Origin: Chloroflexota bacterium
GTDB lineage: Bacteria > Chloroflexota > Limnocylindria > Limnocylindrales > CSP1-4
DNA: 64,000 nt
Direction of reading: 5' to 3'
NCBI GenBank assembly: GCA_026004015.1
Contig: BPIH01000003.1
Location: 141,077-205,076, forward strand
Shown here: positions 33,585-42,488 of the stretch, piece after piece
How the letters are laid out: each line of letters starts with the position of its first letter
How positions within the stretch are numbered: the first letter of the stretch is position 1
Notes under the pieces: model-generated
Database searches by the model: none
What the model saw: the letters and a program-made list of their open reading frames with translations, nothing else
Told to the model about the DNA's origin: nothing
Program-made: the position numbers and the translations under genes

Positions 33585-35114
33585 ATGCCCAACGTGCCGT
33601 CGACCGCCGAGGCTGCCGCCCCCTGGCCACGCGAGATCGAGCCCCGCCAGGGCCGGCCCGAGCCGCGCGGACGCCCCCTCCACGGACGCCGTCGGCCGCC
33701 GAGTCGGGCCGCCGAGTCCGCCGCCGGTCAGCTCTCCCTCGGCCTCGACTTCGGGCTCCCGGGGCTGCCGCTCGAGCCCGACTGGCAGCGCCAGCCGCGC
33801 CTCTGGGGTCACTCGCTCCACCCGATGGCGAGCTACCTCGCCAGCTTCCCGGCCGCCCTCGCCCACGCCTTCATCGCCCGCTACAGTCGGCGGGGCGACG
33901 TCGTCCTCGATCCGTTCAGCGGACGCGGCACCGTTCCCCTCCAGGCCTGCGCCGAGGGCCGCATCGGCGTCGGCAACGACCTCAACCCCCTCGCCTACCT
34001 CCTGACGGCGGCGAAGGTCGAGCCTGCCGAGCCGGCCGAGGCGGCCACTCGACTCCTCGCCCTCCGGGTCGCCTGGACCGCCGAAGCCGGCCGCTGGGAC
34101 GACCTGGGCCGTCGGGCCGCGACGCGGCCGGGCCAGGCCGAGGTCGCGGTGCCGGCGGCGGGTGCCCTCGTCGGGTCCCGCGGCGGCTCGACCGCCCTCG
34201 AACGCCTCCCCGAGGAGGTCGCCCTCGCCTTCCACCCGCGGACCCTCGGCCAGCTCCTCTTCGTCCGGGCCGCCCTCGACCAGACCGAGCGGGTCGATCG
34301 CTTCCTCCTCGCCGCCCTGACGGGCATCCTCCACGGCAAGCGGCCGAGCTACCTGTCGGACGTCATGCCGAACGCCTTCAGCATGGCTCGCCGCTACGTC
34401 CGGACCTTCATCCGCGAATCCGGCTACCGGCCGCCGGAGCGGGACGTCTTCGAGCTCCTGGAGGCGAAGCTGCGGCGGCTCTACCGCGATCCCACTCCCG
34501 ACGAACCGCCGGGCTCGCCCTGCTCGGCGACGCCCGCGACGTCGGCCGGCGCCTCGGCGGCCGAGCTCCGTCGCCGGGCCCTCCCCGACCGGGTCCGGCT
34601 CGTCGTCGGCTCGCCGCCGTACCTCAGGGTCGTGAAGTACGGCTACTACAACTGGCTCCGAGCCTGGCTCCTCGGCCTCGACGCCGCCGCCATCGACGCC
34701 GCCCTCGACGACGCCCACCGCCGCGTACCGTACCTCGCCTTCCTCCGCGACGTCCTCGCCGACCTTCGGCCCCTGCTGACCGCCGACGCCGTCGTCGTCC
34801 TCGTCGTCGGTGACGTCGAGCGGGATCGCGGGCGGGCCCACCCGGAGGGCCTCGGTCTCGCCGAGCAGGTCTGGCAGGCCGCCGCCGAACCGCTCGGCTA
34901 CGAGCTCGCCGGCGTCATCGTCGACCGGGTGGCGGCGGGCCGGAAGATGACGAAGGTCTGGGGCGAGGAAGCGGGTCGGGCGACGAAGACGGACCGAATC
35001 CTCGTTCTGGGGGCCACCCGTCTCGGGGCGAGGCGGGCCCTCGACGCGGCGACGATCCCGGTCGACTGGAGCTGGCCTCCGGGTCTCGTCGAGGGTCTGC
35101 GGGCGATCGGCTGA
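33585..35114 (+). CDS. DNA methyltransferase of the N4-cytosine/N6-adenine type (orphan)
   Basis: A 509-residue protein. SAM-binding motif I is VVLDPFSGRGTVPLQACAEG near residue 105, and the catalytic motif IV is LVVGSPPYLRVVKYGYYNW near residue 340. The order I then IV, with a ~230-residue insert between, differs from the beta-class enzymes in which IV precedes I. The ~60 N-terminal residues are basic and Pro-rich. No restriction endonuclease gene is seen nearby, so it may be a solitary, regulatory or defence-derived enzyme. The recognition site cannot be inferred. Confidence 0.85.
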   Translation: MPNVPSTAEAAAPWPREIEPRQGRPEPRGRPLHGRRRPPSRAAESAAGQLSLGLDFGLPGLPLEPDWQRQPRLWGHSLHPMASYLASFPAALAHAFIARYSRRGDVVLDPFSGRGTVPLQACAEGRIGVGNDLNPLAYLLTAAKVEPAEPAEAATRLLALRVAWTAEAGRWDDLGRRAATRPGQAEVAVPAAGALVGSRGGSTALERLPEEVALAFHPRTLGQLLFVRAALDQTERVDRFLLAALTGILHGKRPSYLSDVMPNAFSMARRYVRTFIRESGYRPPERDVFELLEAKLRRLYRDPTPDEPPGSPCSATPATSAGASAAELRRRALPDRVRLVVGSPPYLRVVKYGYYNWLRAWLLGLDAAAIDAALDDAHRRVPYLAFLRDVLADLRPLLTADAVVVLVVGDVERDRGRAHPEGLGLAEQVWQAAAEPLGYELAGVIVDRVAAGRKMTKVWGEEAGRATKTDRILVLGATRLGARRALDAATIPVDWSWPPGLVEGLRAIG

Positions 35115-35580
35115 CAGGGCCCGCCGGGCCGCCGGCCCGCGCCCGCCCGAACGAGGCGCGCGGTCGCGACCGGATGGATGCGCTCGCCCAGCCCGGCCAC
35201 GGTGACACGCACGCCGAACGGAACGCCCTCTCCCGGGGGGCCCGTCGGCGCCGATGACACCCTGGCCGGACAACACGCGTCCCGGCTGGCTCGAGAGCGC
35301 CGAGTTCTCCGCTCAGGGCGTCGCCCTGGGGCGTCAGCAGGCGGTTGGGCGCGTCCTGTTCGCTGTGAGCGTCAACCGAGGCGGTGGTGCGACGAGCATG
35401 GGTCGTTCTGTTCGCTGGGGTGTCGCGCCCACGGTCTGAATCGGGCGAGGCCCTTCTCTTGGTCGTCGGCGTCGGCCCGGTCGTTCGAACAAGGCGCGCG
35501 TGTCGTTCGCGTAGAGCGCCAGCCGGGGACACGACGAGAGACGAGCGGGTCGGACGGCGTCGGCAACGGGCACGAGCCCG
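35115..35580. other. 466-base gap without a recognised gene
   Basis: Frames here are short, with mixed codon use on both strands. I recognise no family. The base composition is somewhat less GC-rich than in the flanking genes, so a decayed gene is possible. Confidence 0.3.
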
Positions 35581-35586
35581 TAGAAT
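35581..35586 (+). promoter_or_regulatory. -10-like TAGAAT before the small protein gene
   Basis: TAGAAT ends six bases before the ATG at 35593. It is the clearest leaderless arrangement in the window. Confidence 0.6.
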
Positions 35587-35592
35587 GCGGCC

Positions 35593-35821
35593 ATGAAGCA
35601 GATGTACGACCCGGCGGATCTGGCCGCGATGGATCCCCTCGTCCTCATGAAGAACCTCGACCACGTCCGGATGACGAGCCGCCGGCTGAGCTACATCCTC
35701 CAGCAGCAGGTCCACCTCTACACCCCCGGAGGCCAACGCCCTCCGCGAGCAGATCGACCGGTACGTCGAAGCCGAGCGCCAGATCGAGGCCGAGATGGCC
35801 CGGCGCCGGATCCGGGCCTGA
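35593..35821 (+). CDS. small coiled-coil-like hypothetical protein, frameshifted at C5
   Basis: About 75 residues. It begins MKQMYDPADLAAMDPLVLMKN, then LDHVRMTSRRLSYILQQQVHLYTP. The frame changes at five C (35723-35727). Removing one gives PEANALREQIDRYVEAERQIEAEMARRRIRA and a TGA at 35821. The second half is a charged amphipathic helix. No family recognised. A strong terminator follows at 35981. Confidence 0.7.
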
Positions 35822-35980
35822 GCGCGTCCGCACGCCCCGGCGGGTCCAGGCGCGGCGGGACGCCGAGCCGGACCTGCGCGCGCCGTAGCCGAGCCGACCA
35901 CCCAACTCGACAGTCACCGTCCAGCGGTTCGCCCTGCCCGGTCAGGAGCAGCGAGTCGGAGCCCGCACCCCGGAACGAAT

Positions 35981-36012
35981 CGGAAGCCCCCGCCACGCGA
36001 CGGGGGCTTCCG
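35981..36012. terminator. bidirectional hairpin terminator
   Basis: The 12-base stem CGGAAGCCCCCG pairs perfectly with CGGGGGCTTCCG across an 8-base loop. It lies between convergent genes ending at 35821 (+) and 36232 (-). A run of T is absent, as is common in GC-rich genomes. Confidence 0.75.
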
Positions 36013-36231
36013 ACTTCGCTCCATAACCGGAGCGTTGATGAGTCCAGGGCGTCAGTGGACCCAGCGTCCTCCTGTCCGCGGGTCACCACCGCTCCGAACG
36101 GCGCCTCTAGTCTTGCTCCGACCTCTGCTCCGACCTCCCCGAGGACCGGTCACTGGGCCGCGCTCGCCACGGCCCCTCGTCCCGGCACTCGCTCGACCTC
36201 GCCCAGCCGGCCGATCCTCCCGATCGCCGTT

Positions 36232-36634
36232 CTAGCTCGCCGCCGCACTCGCCACTCCGGGTCGGACCTCCGGCCGAGCATCGGGCATGCCCGGCTCGGT
36301 CCTCTGCCCGTTCCCGTCGCCGGCGCGGCCTTCGTCGGGCCCACGCATCGGCCCGATCGCTCGCGCGGCACGGGCCGCCCGCTTCGCCGCCTGCTCCTCG
36401 GCCACGACGCGGCTCGACGAGCTCGGCGAGGACGGGCGTCTCCTCGAGACTGAATCCGATGCCGTGACGAGCGAGCTCGCTCGTGTCCCAACCCCGAAAG
36501 AGGCGCCGCATCGCGACGGCGCACATCTCGTCGTAGAGCTCGGGCCAGCCGACGGGCCGGCGGCGGTAGCAGAACCGGACGAACTCGGCGGCTTCGGCAG
36601 TGGGCCGGTTCTCAGCGGTCCTGCGGAACACCAT
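36232..36634 (-). CDS. hypothetical protein, frameshifted
   Basis: About 134 residues. The first part is conserved-looking: TAEAAEFVRFCYRRRPVGWPELYDEMCAV, split near residue 30, then RRLFRGWDTSELARHGIGFSLEE. The frame changes near 36415. Continuing in the next frame gives VVAEEQAAKRAARAARAIGPM and a charged, Pro/Gly-rich tail ending at 36232. I recognise no family. Two Cys and the aromatic-rich N-terminus suggest a small globular domain. Confidence 0.55.
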
Positions 36635-36807
36635 CGATGGCCTGCCTCCTTTCTCCTAGCGGGTCGTCGGATCCCGGTCGGGCCGCGACGGGCGGGCTCC
36701 ATCGCGTCCGGCTGCCGGCCTGGCTCCGATCGTCGCCCGACCCGAGGGGACGCTCCGGACCGGCAGGCGGACATCGTAGGCCCGGGGCGAGGCGACCGGG
36801 AAGGGGG

Positions 36808-36841
36808 TTTGTCCACGAAGTCATCCACCAAGTTATCCACA
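36808..36841. promoter_or_regulatory. cluster of three DnaA-box-like sites
   Basis: TTATCCACA (36833-36841) is a perfect DnaA-box consensus. Two degenerate copies, TTGTCCACG and TCATCCACC, stand before it on the same strand at 12-13 base spacing. The cluster lies in the gap between 36634 and the 3' end of the dgcA-like gene. No dnaA or dnaN is present, so it is more likely a regulatory or titration site than an origin. Confidence 0.4.
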
Positions 36842-38101
36842 GCCGCCGCGGGACTGGGGAGCCGGTCGCGCGGCACGCCGGAGGCACCACTCGACGGCCC
36901 TCCCGAGCCGGTCGGCGCGGCGCTGCCGGCGCCGGCGCAGCCCGCCGGACCGGCTCGTCGCGTGGCGTACCGGGCCGGACCCGCCGGGGAACCGGAGCCG
37001 TCGACGCCCTGCCGAGCCTGGCGCCGCCGGACCCCGAGCCCGGCGCCTCCCCGATCCGCCAGCGGCCGTCCGAACCGAGCTCCAGCCCCTCCACCGGATC
37101 GTCGGCGAGCAGGAGGCAGCCGTCGAGATCGACCCAGTCGGCGAGGGAGGCGACGGCCGCCGAGGCGGCGATGACGATCGACGTCTCCTCCATGCAACCG
37201 AGGAAGGTCCGAAAGCCGAGCTCCCGGGCCCGGGCGAGCATCTCGCGGGCCGGTCCCGGGACCCCCGCACTTGGCGAGCTTCACGTTCACCCCCGCCACG
37301 ACCCCGACGAGGGCATCGAGATCCTCGATGAAGACCGCGCTCTCGTCGGCGACGATCGGGATCGGCGAGGCCCCCTGGAGCTCGGCCAGCCAGTCGAGGC
37401 GGCGGGCCGGGAAGGGCTGCTCGATGACCTCGACCCCGAGCTCGACGAGGCGGGGCAGGAGCGCCCGGGCCACCTCGGGCGTCCAGCCGGTGTTCGCGTC
37501 CACCCGGAGCGGCCCGGCGTAGACGCCCCGCACCGCCTCGAGGGTCGCCAGATCCGCCGGCCCGCCGACCTTGATCTTCAGGGCCTTGAAGTGGGCCGCC
37601 CGGCGAGCCCGCTCGGCGACGACGGCTCGGCTCGTCGAGGCCGAGGGTGAAGTCCGTCGGTGGGATGTCCCGCGAGCAGCCGAGGAGGTCGACGAGGGGC
37701 TGCCCGAGGACCTGGCCGACGAGGTCGTGGAGGGCGATGTCGATGGCGCACTTCGCCGCCCCGTGGCCCCGGATCGCCGCGGCCATCGCCGCCCCGGCGG
37801 CAGCCAGGCCCTCCCGCGACGGCTCGATCGTCCCGATCGCCTCGAGAAGGAGCGGCCAGACGGCGACCATCGTCTCGGGCGTCTCGCCGTAGAAGCGGTC
37901 CGGGTAGCCCTCGCCGAGGCCGACGACCCCCGGGAAGCGCTCGTCCCAGACCTCGACGAGAACGGTCGTGACGCTTCGCCCGGAGCCGTGGTCGGCTCGG
38001 GCGATGACGAAGGGGTCGCGGAGGGGCAGCTCGAGGACCTCGTAGCGGAGGGCAAGCGGCCCCGACCAGAGGAGCCCCTCGAGGTTCGACGGCGACGTCA
38101 T
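36833..38101 (-). CDS. enolase-superfamily epimerase/racemase (dipeptide epimerase / DgcA-like), at least two frameshifts
   Basis: Three frames together give an enolase-superfamily enzyme. The first has LRYEVLELPLRDPFVIARADHG, LGEGYPDRFYGETPETM and CAIDIALHDLVGQVLGQPL. The second, after a change near 37640, has FKALKIKVGG (catalytic K-x-K), LRVDANTGWTPEVA, VIEQPFPARRLDWL, IVADESAVFIEDL and NVKLAKCGG. The third, after a change near 37265, has ARELGFRTFLGCMEETS and VDLDGCLLLADDP. D-A-N, E-Q and D-E-S are metal or catalytic positions. The 3' end is uncertain; conserved sequence stops near 37050. It overlaps the DUF1611 gene as ATGA. That pairing fits N-acetyl-D-glutamate racemase; dipeptide epimerase is the alternative. 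Confidence 0.8.
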   Translation of the reverse strand: MTSPSNLEGLLWSGPLALRYEVLELPLRDPFVIARADHGSGRSVTTVLVEVWDERFPGVVGLGEGYPDRFYGETPETMVAVWPLLLEAIGTIEPSREGLAAAGAAMAAAIRGHGAAKCAIDIALHDLVGQVLGQPLVDLLGCSRDIPPTDFTLGLDEPSRRRRAGSPGGPLQGPEDQGRRAGGSGDPRGGAGRLRRAAPGGREHRLDARGGPGAPAPPRRARGRGHRAALPGPPPRLAGRAPGGLADPDRRRRERGLHRGSRCPRRGRGGGEREARQVRGSRDRPARCSPGPGSSAFGPSSVAWRRRRSSSPPRRPSPPSPTGSISTAASCSPTIRWRGWSSVRTAAGGSGRRRARGPAAPGSAGRRRLRFPGGSGPVRHATSRSGGLRRRRQRRADRLGRAVEWCLRRAARPAPQSRGGCG

Positions 38102-39374
38102 CGGCGGCCTCCCTGTCCGGACCCGGCCCGGGTGGGACCCGCCACCTCCGGAGCCCCGACGGCCTCCCCGGTCCCGCCGCCCTCCCGGGCCCCGCCGGCC
38201 TCCCGGGCCCCGCCGGCCTCGCGGGCCCGGCGGCCTCCACGGACCGAGTCCGGGCGTCGTTCTCGACGACCCACGGCAGGGCTTCGACAGCTTGTTCGAT
38301 GGCGGCCCACAGCCGCTCGGGCCCGAAGCGCACCGGATCGTCGACCGGGAGTCCCGTCTCGGCCGCGACCCGCTCGATCTCCGCTCGGGCCGCCCGCTCG
38401 TTCCGGAGGCCGACGGTGTTGAGGGCGACGGCGACGACCCGCGACGGTGCGACGAGGGCCGCCACCGCCTCGTGGATGGCGATGAACGGTCGGAGCGGGG
38501 CGATGGGGAACGAGCGGTCGGGAAGATGGCTGAAGTCGTGCTCCGTCAGGCCGACCTGGTGGACGAGGACCATCGCGTGGGGCGTCGTGCCGTGGATGAG
38601 GCCGAGGGTGACCGAGCTGTAGGCCGGATGGTCGAGGGAGCCCTGGCCCTCGACGAAGACCCAGTCCCCCCGCGCCTCGCCCTCGGCGACGAGCCACTCG
38701 CACGTTCCCTGGAGGAAGTCGGCGACGACCCGGTCGACGGCGACGCCCCAGCCCTCGATCATGATCCCCGTCTGGCCGGTGGCCACGAAGGCCGCCCGCC
38801 GCCCGGCCTCGACCGCCGCCCGCCGAAGCTCGAGGGCGACCGACATCTTGCCCACGGCGCAATCCGTCCCCACGGTCAGGACGACCCGCGAGCCCGGTCG
38901 GTGGCGACGGCCGACGGCCGTCTCGGCGCGGTCGGGCGGGCGACGGTAGTCAACGATCCGCCGACCGAGCCGTTCGGCCAGGGGTCCGAACTCGGGGTCG
39001 TCGCCGAGGAAGGTGTGGAGACCGGAGTGGACGTCGAGGCCGGCCTCGAGGGCCTCGCGAACGATCGCCCGCCACGCCTCGGGGAGGCGGCCACCGGTCG
39101 GGGCGATGCCGATGAGCAGGGCCGTCGGACGAACCGGTCCCCGAAGCGCCTCGGCAAGGCTTGCCACGACGGGGACCCGGAGCCGCTCGACCGTCGAGCC
39201 GAGGACCTCGGCCACGGTCCGCCCGGCGTTTCGGCGGTCGATGACGGCGACGACGGGGTGGAGGCCGTAGCGGATGACCCCGATGGCCGTCTTCGCCGCG
39301 TGGTATTCGAGCTGGCCGTCGGCGAGGACGACGAACCGAAGCGGCGCCGCCGTCTCTCGAGCGGGCTCGCTCAC
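38098..39374 (-). CDS. DUF1611 protein (DgcN-like), frameshift near C-terminus
   Basis: About 425 residues. An N-terminal Rossmann-like part (FVVLADGQLEYHAAKTAIG, VVAVIDRRNAGRTV, LLIGIAPTGGRLP) is followed by a P-loop part (VVLTVGTDCAVGKMSVALEL) and TGQTGIMIEGWGVAVDRVVADF, then FVEGQGSLDHPAYSSVT and LNTVGL. This is the DUF1611 family, whose member DgcN is reported as a D-amino-acid N-acetyltransferase acting with the racemase DgcA. The GTG start overlaps the hydrolase stop as GTGA. The natural stop, overlapping dgcA, needs a frame change near 38230, just before a Gly/Ala/Glu repeat tail. Confidence 0.85.
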
Positions 39375-40219
39375 AGTCGGTGCGCCTCGAGGAAGGCCCG
39401 GACCGACTCGGCGACCTGGAGGTAGCTCGCCTCGCCGAGGACGAGCCCGTAGTGGGAGTGGGCGCCGAAGGGCTCGTATTCGGCCCCCAGCCAGTCGGCG
39501 AGCCGTTCGACGTCCCCCTCGGGGACGTGGAGATCGAGACCGGCCCCGATGACGAGACGCGGGATCTCCATGAGCCGCCGCCGATCGACCGACACGCCGG
39601 CCATCATCTCCCGGCGGGCACGGCCCGATTCCCGCGGCTTCTGACCGAGGAGGTGCTGGATCCGGAGGACGTCGGCGAGGCTCAGGTCGCGGTGATCCCG
39701 AACGAGCTTCTCGGGCAGTGTCTCCCAGCCGATCTGGGCACGGCCGTAGACATCCGGCACGTCGCGGAGCTCGTGGGGCAAGGCCGGCTCCCGGACCTCG
39801 GACGGCAACTCCGGGGCGACGAGGACGACCCCTGCCACGGGGACGCGCTCGACGGCCTTGAGGACGAGGAGCCCGCCCATCCCGTGGCCGATGGCGACCA
39901 CCCCGCTCCCGATCCGCTCGATGGCGGCGACGACGTCGTCGACGTAGCTGGCGAAGCCGAGGCTCGTCGGGTCGGCCGTCCGCGACCAGAAGTGGTTGCG
40001 GAGGTTCAGGGCGTGGCCCTCCCAGCCCCGGGCTGCGAAGTAGCCGAGCCAGCGCTCCCAGAGCCACGACCCGGCGAGCTCGCCGTGGACGAAGAGCAGC
40101 GGCCGCCGCCGCGAGCGCCGCTCGGGCAGCCAGGACTCGATGTAGACGCCGCGCTCGGCGAGCTCGATCTCGTCCTTTCGAACCGGCCGCCCGTTCGGCG
40201 GCTGCGTCGTCAGTCTCAT
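39371..40219 (-). CDS. alpha/beta hydrolase
   Basis: A 282-residue hydrolase. It has LLFVHGELAGSWLWERWLGYF (oxyanion region), the nucleophile elbow VVAIGHGMGGLLVLKAVE and the C-terminal His in GAHSHYGLVLG. The elbow reads G-H-G-M-G, so Gly replaces the usual Ser before His-Gly, and the nucleophile is not in its normal place. An Asp is available in VIGAGLDLHVP. It is the first gene of the hydrolase-dgcN-dgcA unit and might supply or process the D-amino-acid substrate, if active. Confidence 0.8.
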   Translation of the reverse strand: MRLTTQPPNGRPVRKDEIELAERGVYIESWLPERRSRRRPLLFVHGELAGSWLWERWLGYFAARGWEGHALNLRNHFWSRTADPTSLGFASYVDDVVAAIERIGSGVVAIGHGMGGLLVLKAVERVPVAGVVLVAPELPSEVREPALPHELRDVPDVYGRAQIGWETLPEKLVRDHRDLSLADVLRIQHLLGQKPRESGRARREMMAGVSVDRRRLMEIPRLVIGAGLDLHVPEGDVERLADWLGAEYEPFGAHSHYGLVLGEASYLQVAESVRAFLEAHRL

Positions 40220-40886
40220 GGCGCTCACAGCAGGTACCGATGCTCCTTCGATGGGCCCCGATGGCGGCTGGACCCTGCCATGGGCCCGCCCGACAGCGGG
40301 TCCTGACCCCGCCGGGGATGCTCGTCGGTCATGATCGGGACGATCCCGCCAGCCCGTCAAGATCGAGTCTCACCCGCGCGCCATCCGGACCTCCGCGCTC
40401 GGGCCGTGGGCGAGCGTCCGCTGTGGTCTGCCGGGCCCGGGTCCATCGGCCCGAGGGGACGGTGGGCGTGGTCGGGGCGGAGCGGATCCCCGCCGCGGGG
40501 GATACGCCCTCGGCGCCGGAGGCCCTGGGGGATACGCCCTCGGCACCCGGGGGCCGCGGGGGCAGACGGCCGAACCGGGATGTAGGGCGGACGGAAGGGG
40601 CCAAACCGGGGTTGCGGCGGCGAACGGAGGCGACCCATTCGGCGGCGTTCGTTGCTCGAGGAACACCACATGGCGGGTGCGGACACGACCGGACGCCGGG
40701 GATTGGGCCCCGTTTGGTGTTCCCTGAACACACGCGCCTGGGGGGTTGCCGGTGGAGCGCTGGCGGGGAGTTGCCGGCGGAGGGCAGCCGGGTGAGCCGG
40801 CCGGGGCGCGGAAGCAGGAGTCTCTCCGAGGCCGCCGCCCCGCGGCGCCCGCCGCGATGAGGACCTCACCGCGTCCGCGAGCGCCC
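40220..40886. other. 667-base gap with a 30-base-period direct repeat
   Basis: No gene is recognised. An 18-base unit with core GGGGATACGCCCTCGGC occurs at 40497-40514 and 40527-40544. Further right GGAACACCA (40660-40668) recurs inverted at 40715-40723. Open frames exist on both strands but none looks coding. Confidence 0.5.
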
Positions 40887-42238
40887 TCACCACTCGAGAG
40901 GATTGAGGACGAGCCCGGTCAGCGGCTTCGGATAGAAGTACGTCGACTTCTGGGGCATGACGTCGCCGTCCCGGGCCACGGCGACGATGTCCGCCACGGG
41001 GGTCGGCTCGAGGAGGAAGGCGACGTCCGCCCCGCCGCTCCCGCTCCGAACGAGCTCCGCCGCCTCGGCCGCCGACTTCGTGTAGGCGAGCCGCCCCCCG
41101 GCGGCGACGGTCGCCGGGTCGAGGCCGCAGAGCCGCTCGAGGACGACCCCGAGGAGGACGACGTCGAGGCGCCGGAGGGCGTCGCCGCCCCGGGGCAGGA
41201 GCGGCTCGAAGGCGTCGCGCCGCGCCTCGAGGAGGGCGCTCCCGCGTCGAGTGAGGAGGCCGAACCGGCCCGCCCCGCCCGGTCCGGAGCCGCCGCTCCC
41301 GAAGCGCTCGACGAGCTCGGACGGCTCGACGGCAGTCACGACGAAGAGCTCCCCGAGTCCGGCCAGGAGCCGCTCGACCCCGCCCTCGCCGAGGCCGACG
41401 ACGACCCGGTGAGTCGGCAGGACCATCGGCGGGCTGTGGTGGGCGTCGAGGAGGAGGGCGAGGACGTAGTCGAAGGCCGGGTCCTCCTCGCAGGTCCGGG
41501 TCATCCGGCGCTCGTCGCGGTAGCGGAGGGCCGTCTCGTAGCGGTGGTGGCCGTCGGCGATGGTGATCGGGTTCGCCCCGGCGAGGCTCGAGGAGCTCGG
41601 TCGCCCGGTCGGCGGACGGCTCCTTGCTAGCCGCGGCCCCAGTCTCGGCCTGAACGGGCACGATCCAGAGGCGATGGAGGACGCCGTCGTCGTCGCGCAC
41701 CTCGAGGTCAGGCGGCGTCGACCCGAGGTCGGCGAGGAGGGCCGCTGCGCGACCGCTCGGCTCCTCGAAGAGGCCGACGATGGGACTGAAGTTCGCCCCG
41801 GTCGCCCGCAGGAGGCGGTAGCGGTCCTCCTTCGGGCCCGAGAGCGTCCGCTCGTGCGGCAGGACGCCGCTCCCCGGCCCGAAGGGCTCGAGCCGGAGCC
41901 GGGCGAAGAAGCCCCGGACGGTCCGCTCCTCGTGGCTGCCCGGGAGCCCGGTACCGCTGCTCGTAGGCGTAGATGGCCGGCCGCGGATCCTTGCGGAGCG
42001 TGCCGTCGGAGCGCCACTCGGCGAAGGTTCGGGCAGCCCGACGGTAGCGGTCGTCGGGGGCGTCGCCGGGCTCCTCGGGCGGCAGGTCGAGCCGGACGAC
42101 GTTCCGCGGGTGACGCTCGAGGAGTCGCCGCTGCTCGTCGGGCGAGATGACGTCGTAGGGCGGGCTGACCACGGCCGCCAGGTCGCCGACGGCATCGGGG
42201 TCGTACCGAAGGGCTCGGAAGGGTCGCAGGATCGGCAA
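40887..42238 (-). CDS. DUF1015 family protein, two frameshifts
   Basis: About 450 residues over three frames. The first has ILRPFRALRYDPDAVGDLAAVVSPPYDVISPDEQ, split near residue 20, the family's N-terminal hallmark. The second, from about 41945, has GFFARLRLEPFGPGSGVLPHERTLSGPKEDRYRLLRA, also split. The third, from about 41590, has NPITIADGHHRYETALRYRD and ends KSTYFYPKPLTGLVLNPLEW. The TTG at 42238 with GAGAGGGA upstream is the best start. The family includes proteins tied to serine-kinase-like activity in some archaea; function here is unknown. Confidence 0.82.
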
Positions 42239-42488
42239 GGGGTCCCTCTCGGCGTGCAAGCGGGTGTGCAGCGGGCGGCCCGGGCCCGGCCGCGGCGCAC
42301 GGGGGCCACCGGCCGCGTTCCATCGTACGCTACCCGGCGGCACCGGGCCGAGGCGCGGCCGAAGCGGCGCCGGCGAGACCCGGCGAAACTTTTCCGGCCC
42401 GCGGGACGTCGATCCCCCGACCGGAGCCGTCCCGTCACCGTGGGACCGACGGCGCCTCCTGGGGGACCCCTCGAGTTGAAGGAGCAGG

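Noticed and set aside
36808..36841. Chromosomal origin
   Set aside because: Three box-like sites only, no AT-rich unwinding region and no dnaA or dnaN beside it.
37578..40067. 829-residue minus-strand frame joining the hydrolase region, DUF1611 protein and epimerase region
   Set aside because: Only the DUF1611 part is in its true frame. The apparent fusion comes from missing stops in GC-rich DNA and from a frameshift.
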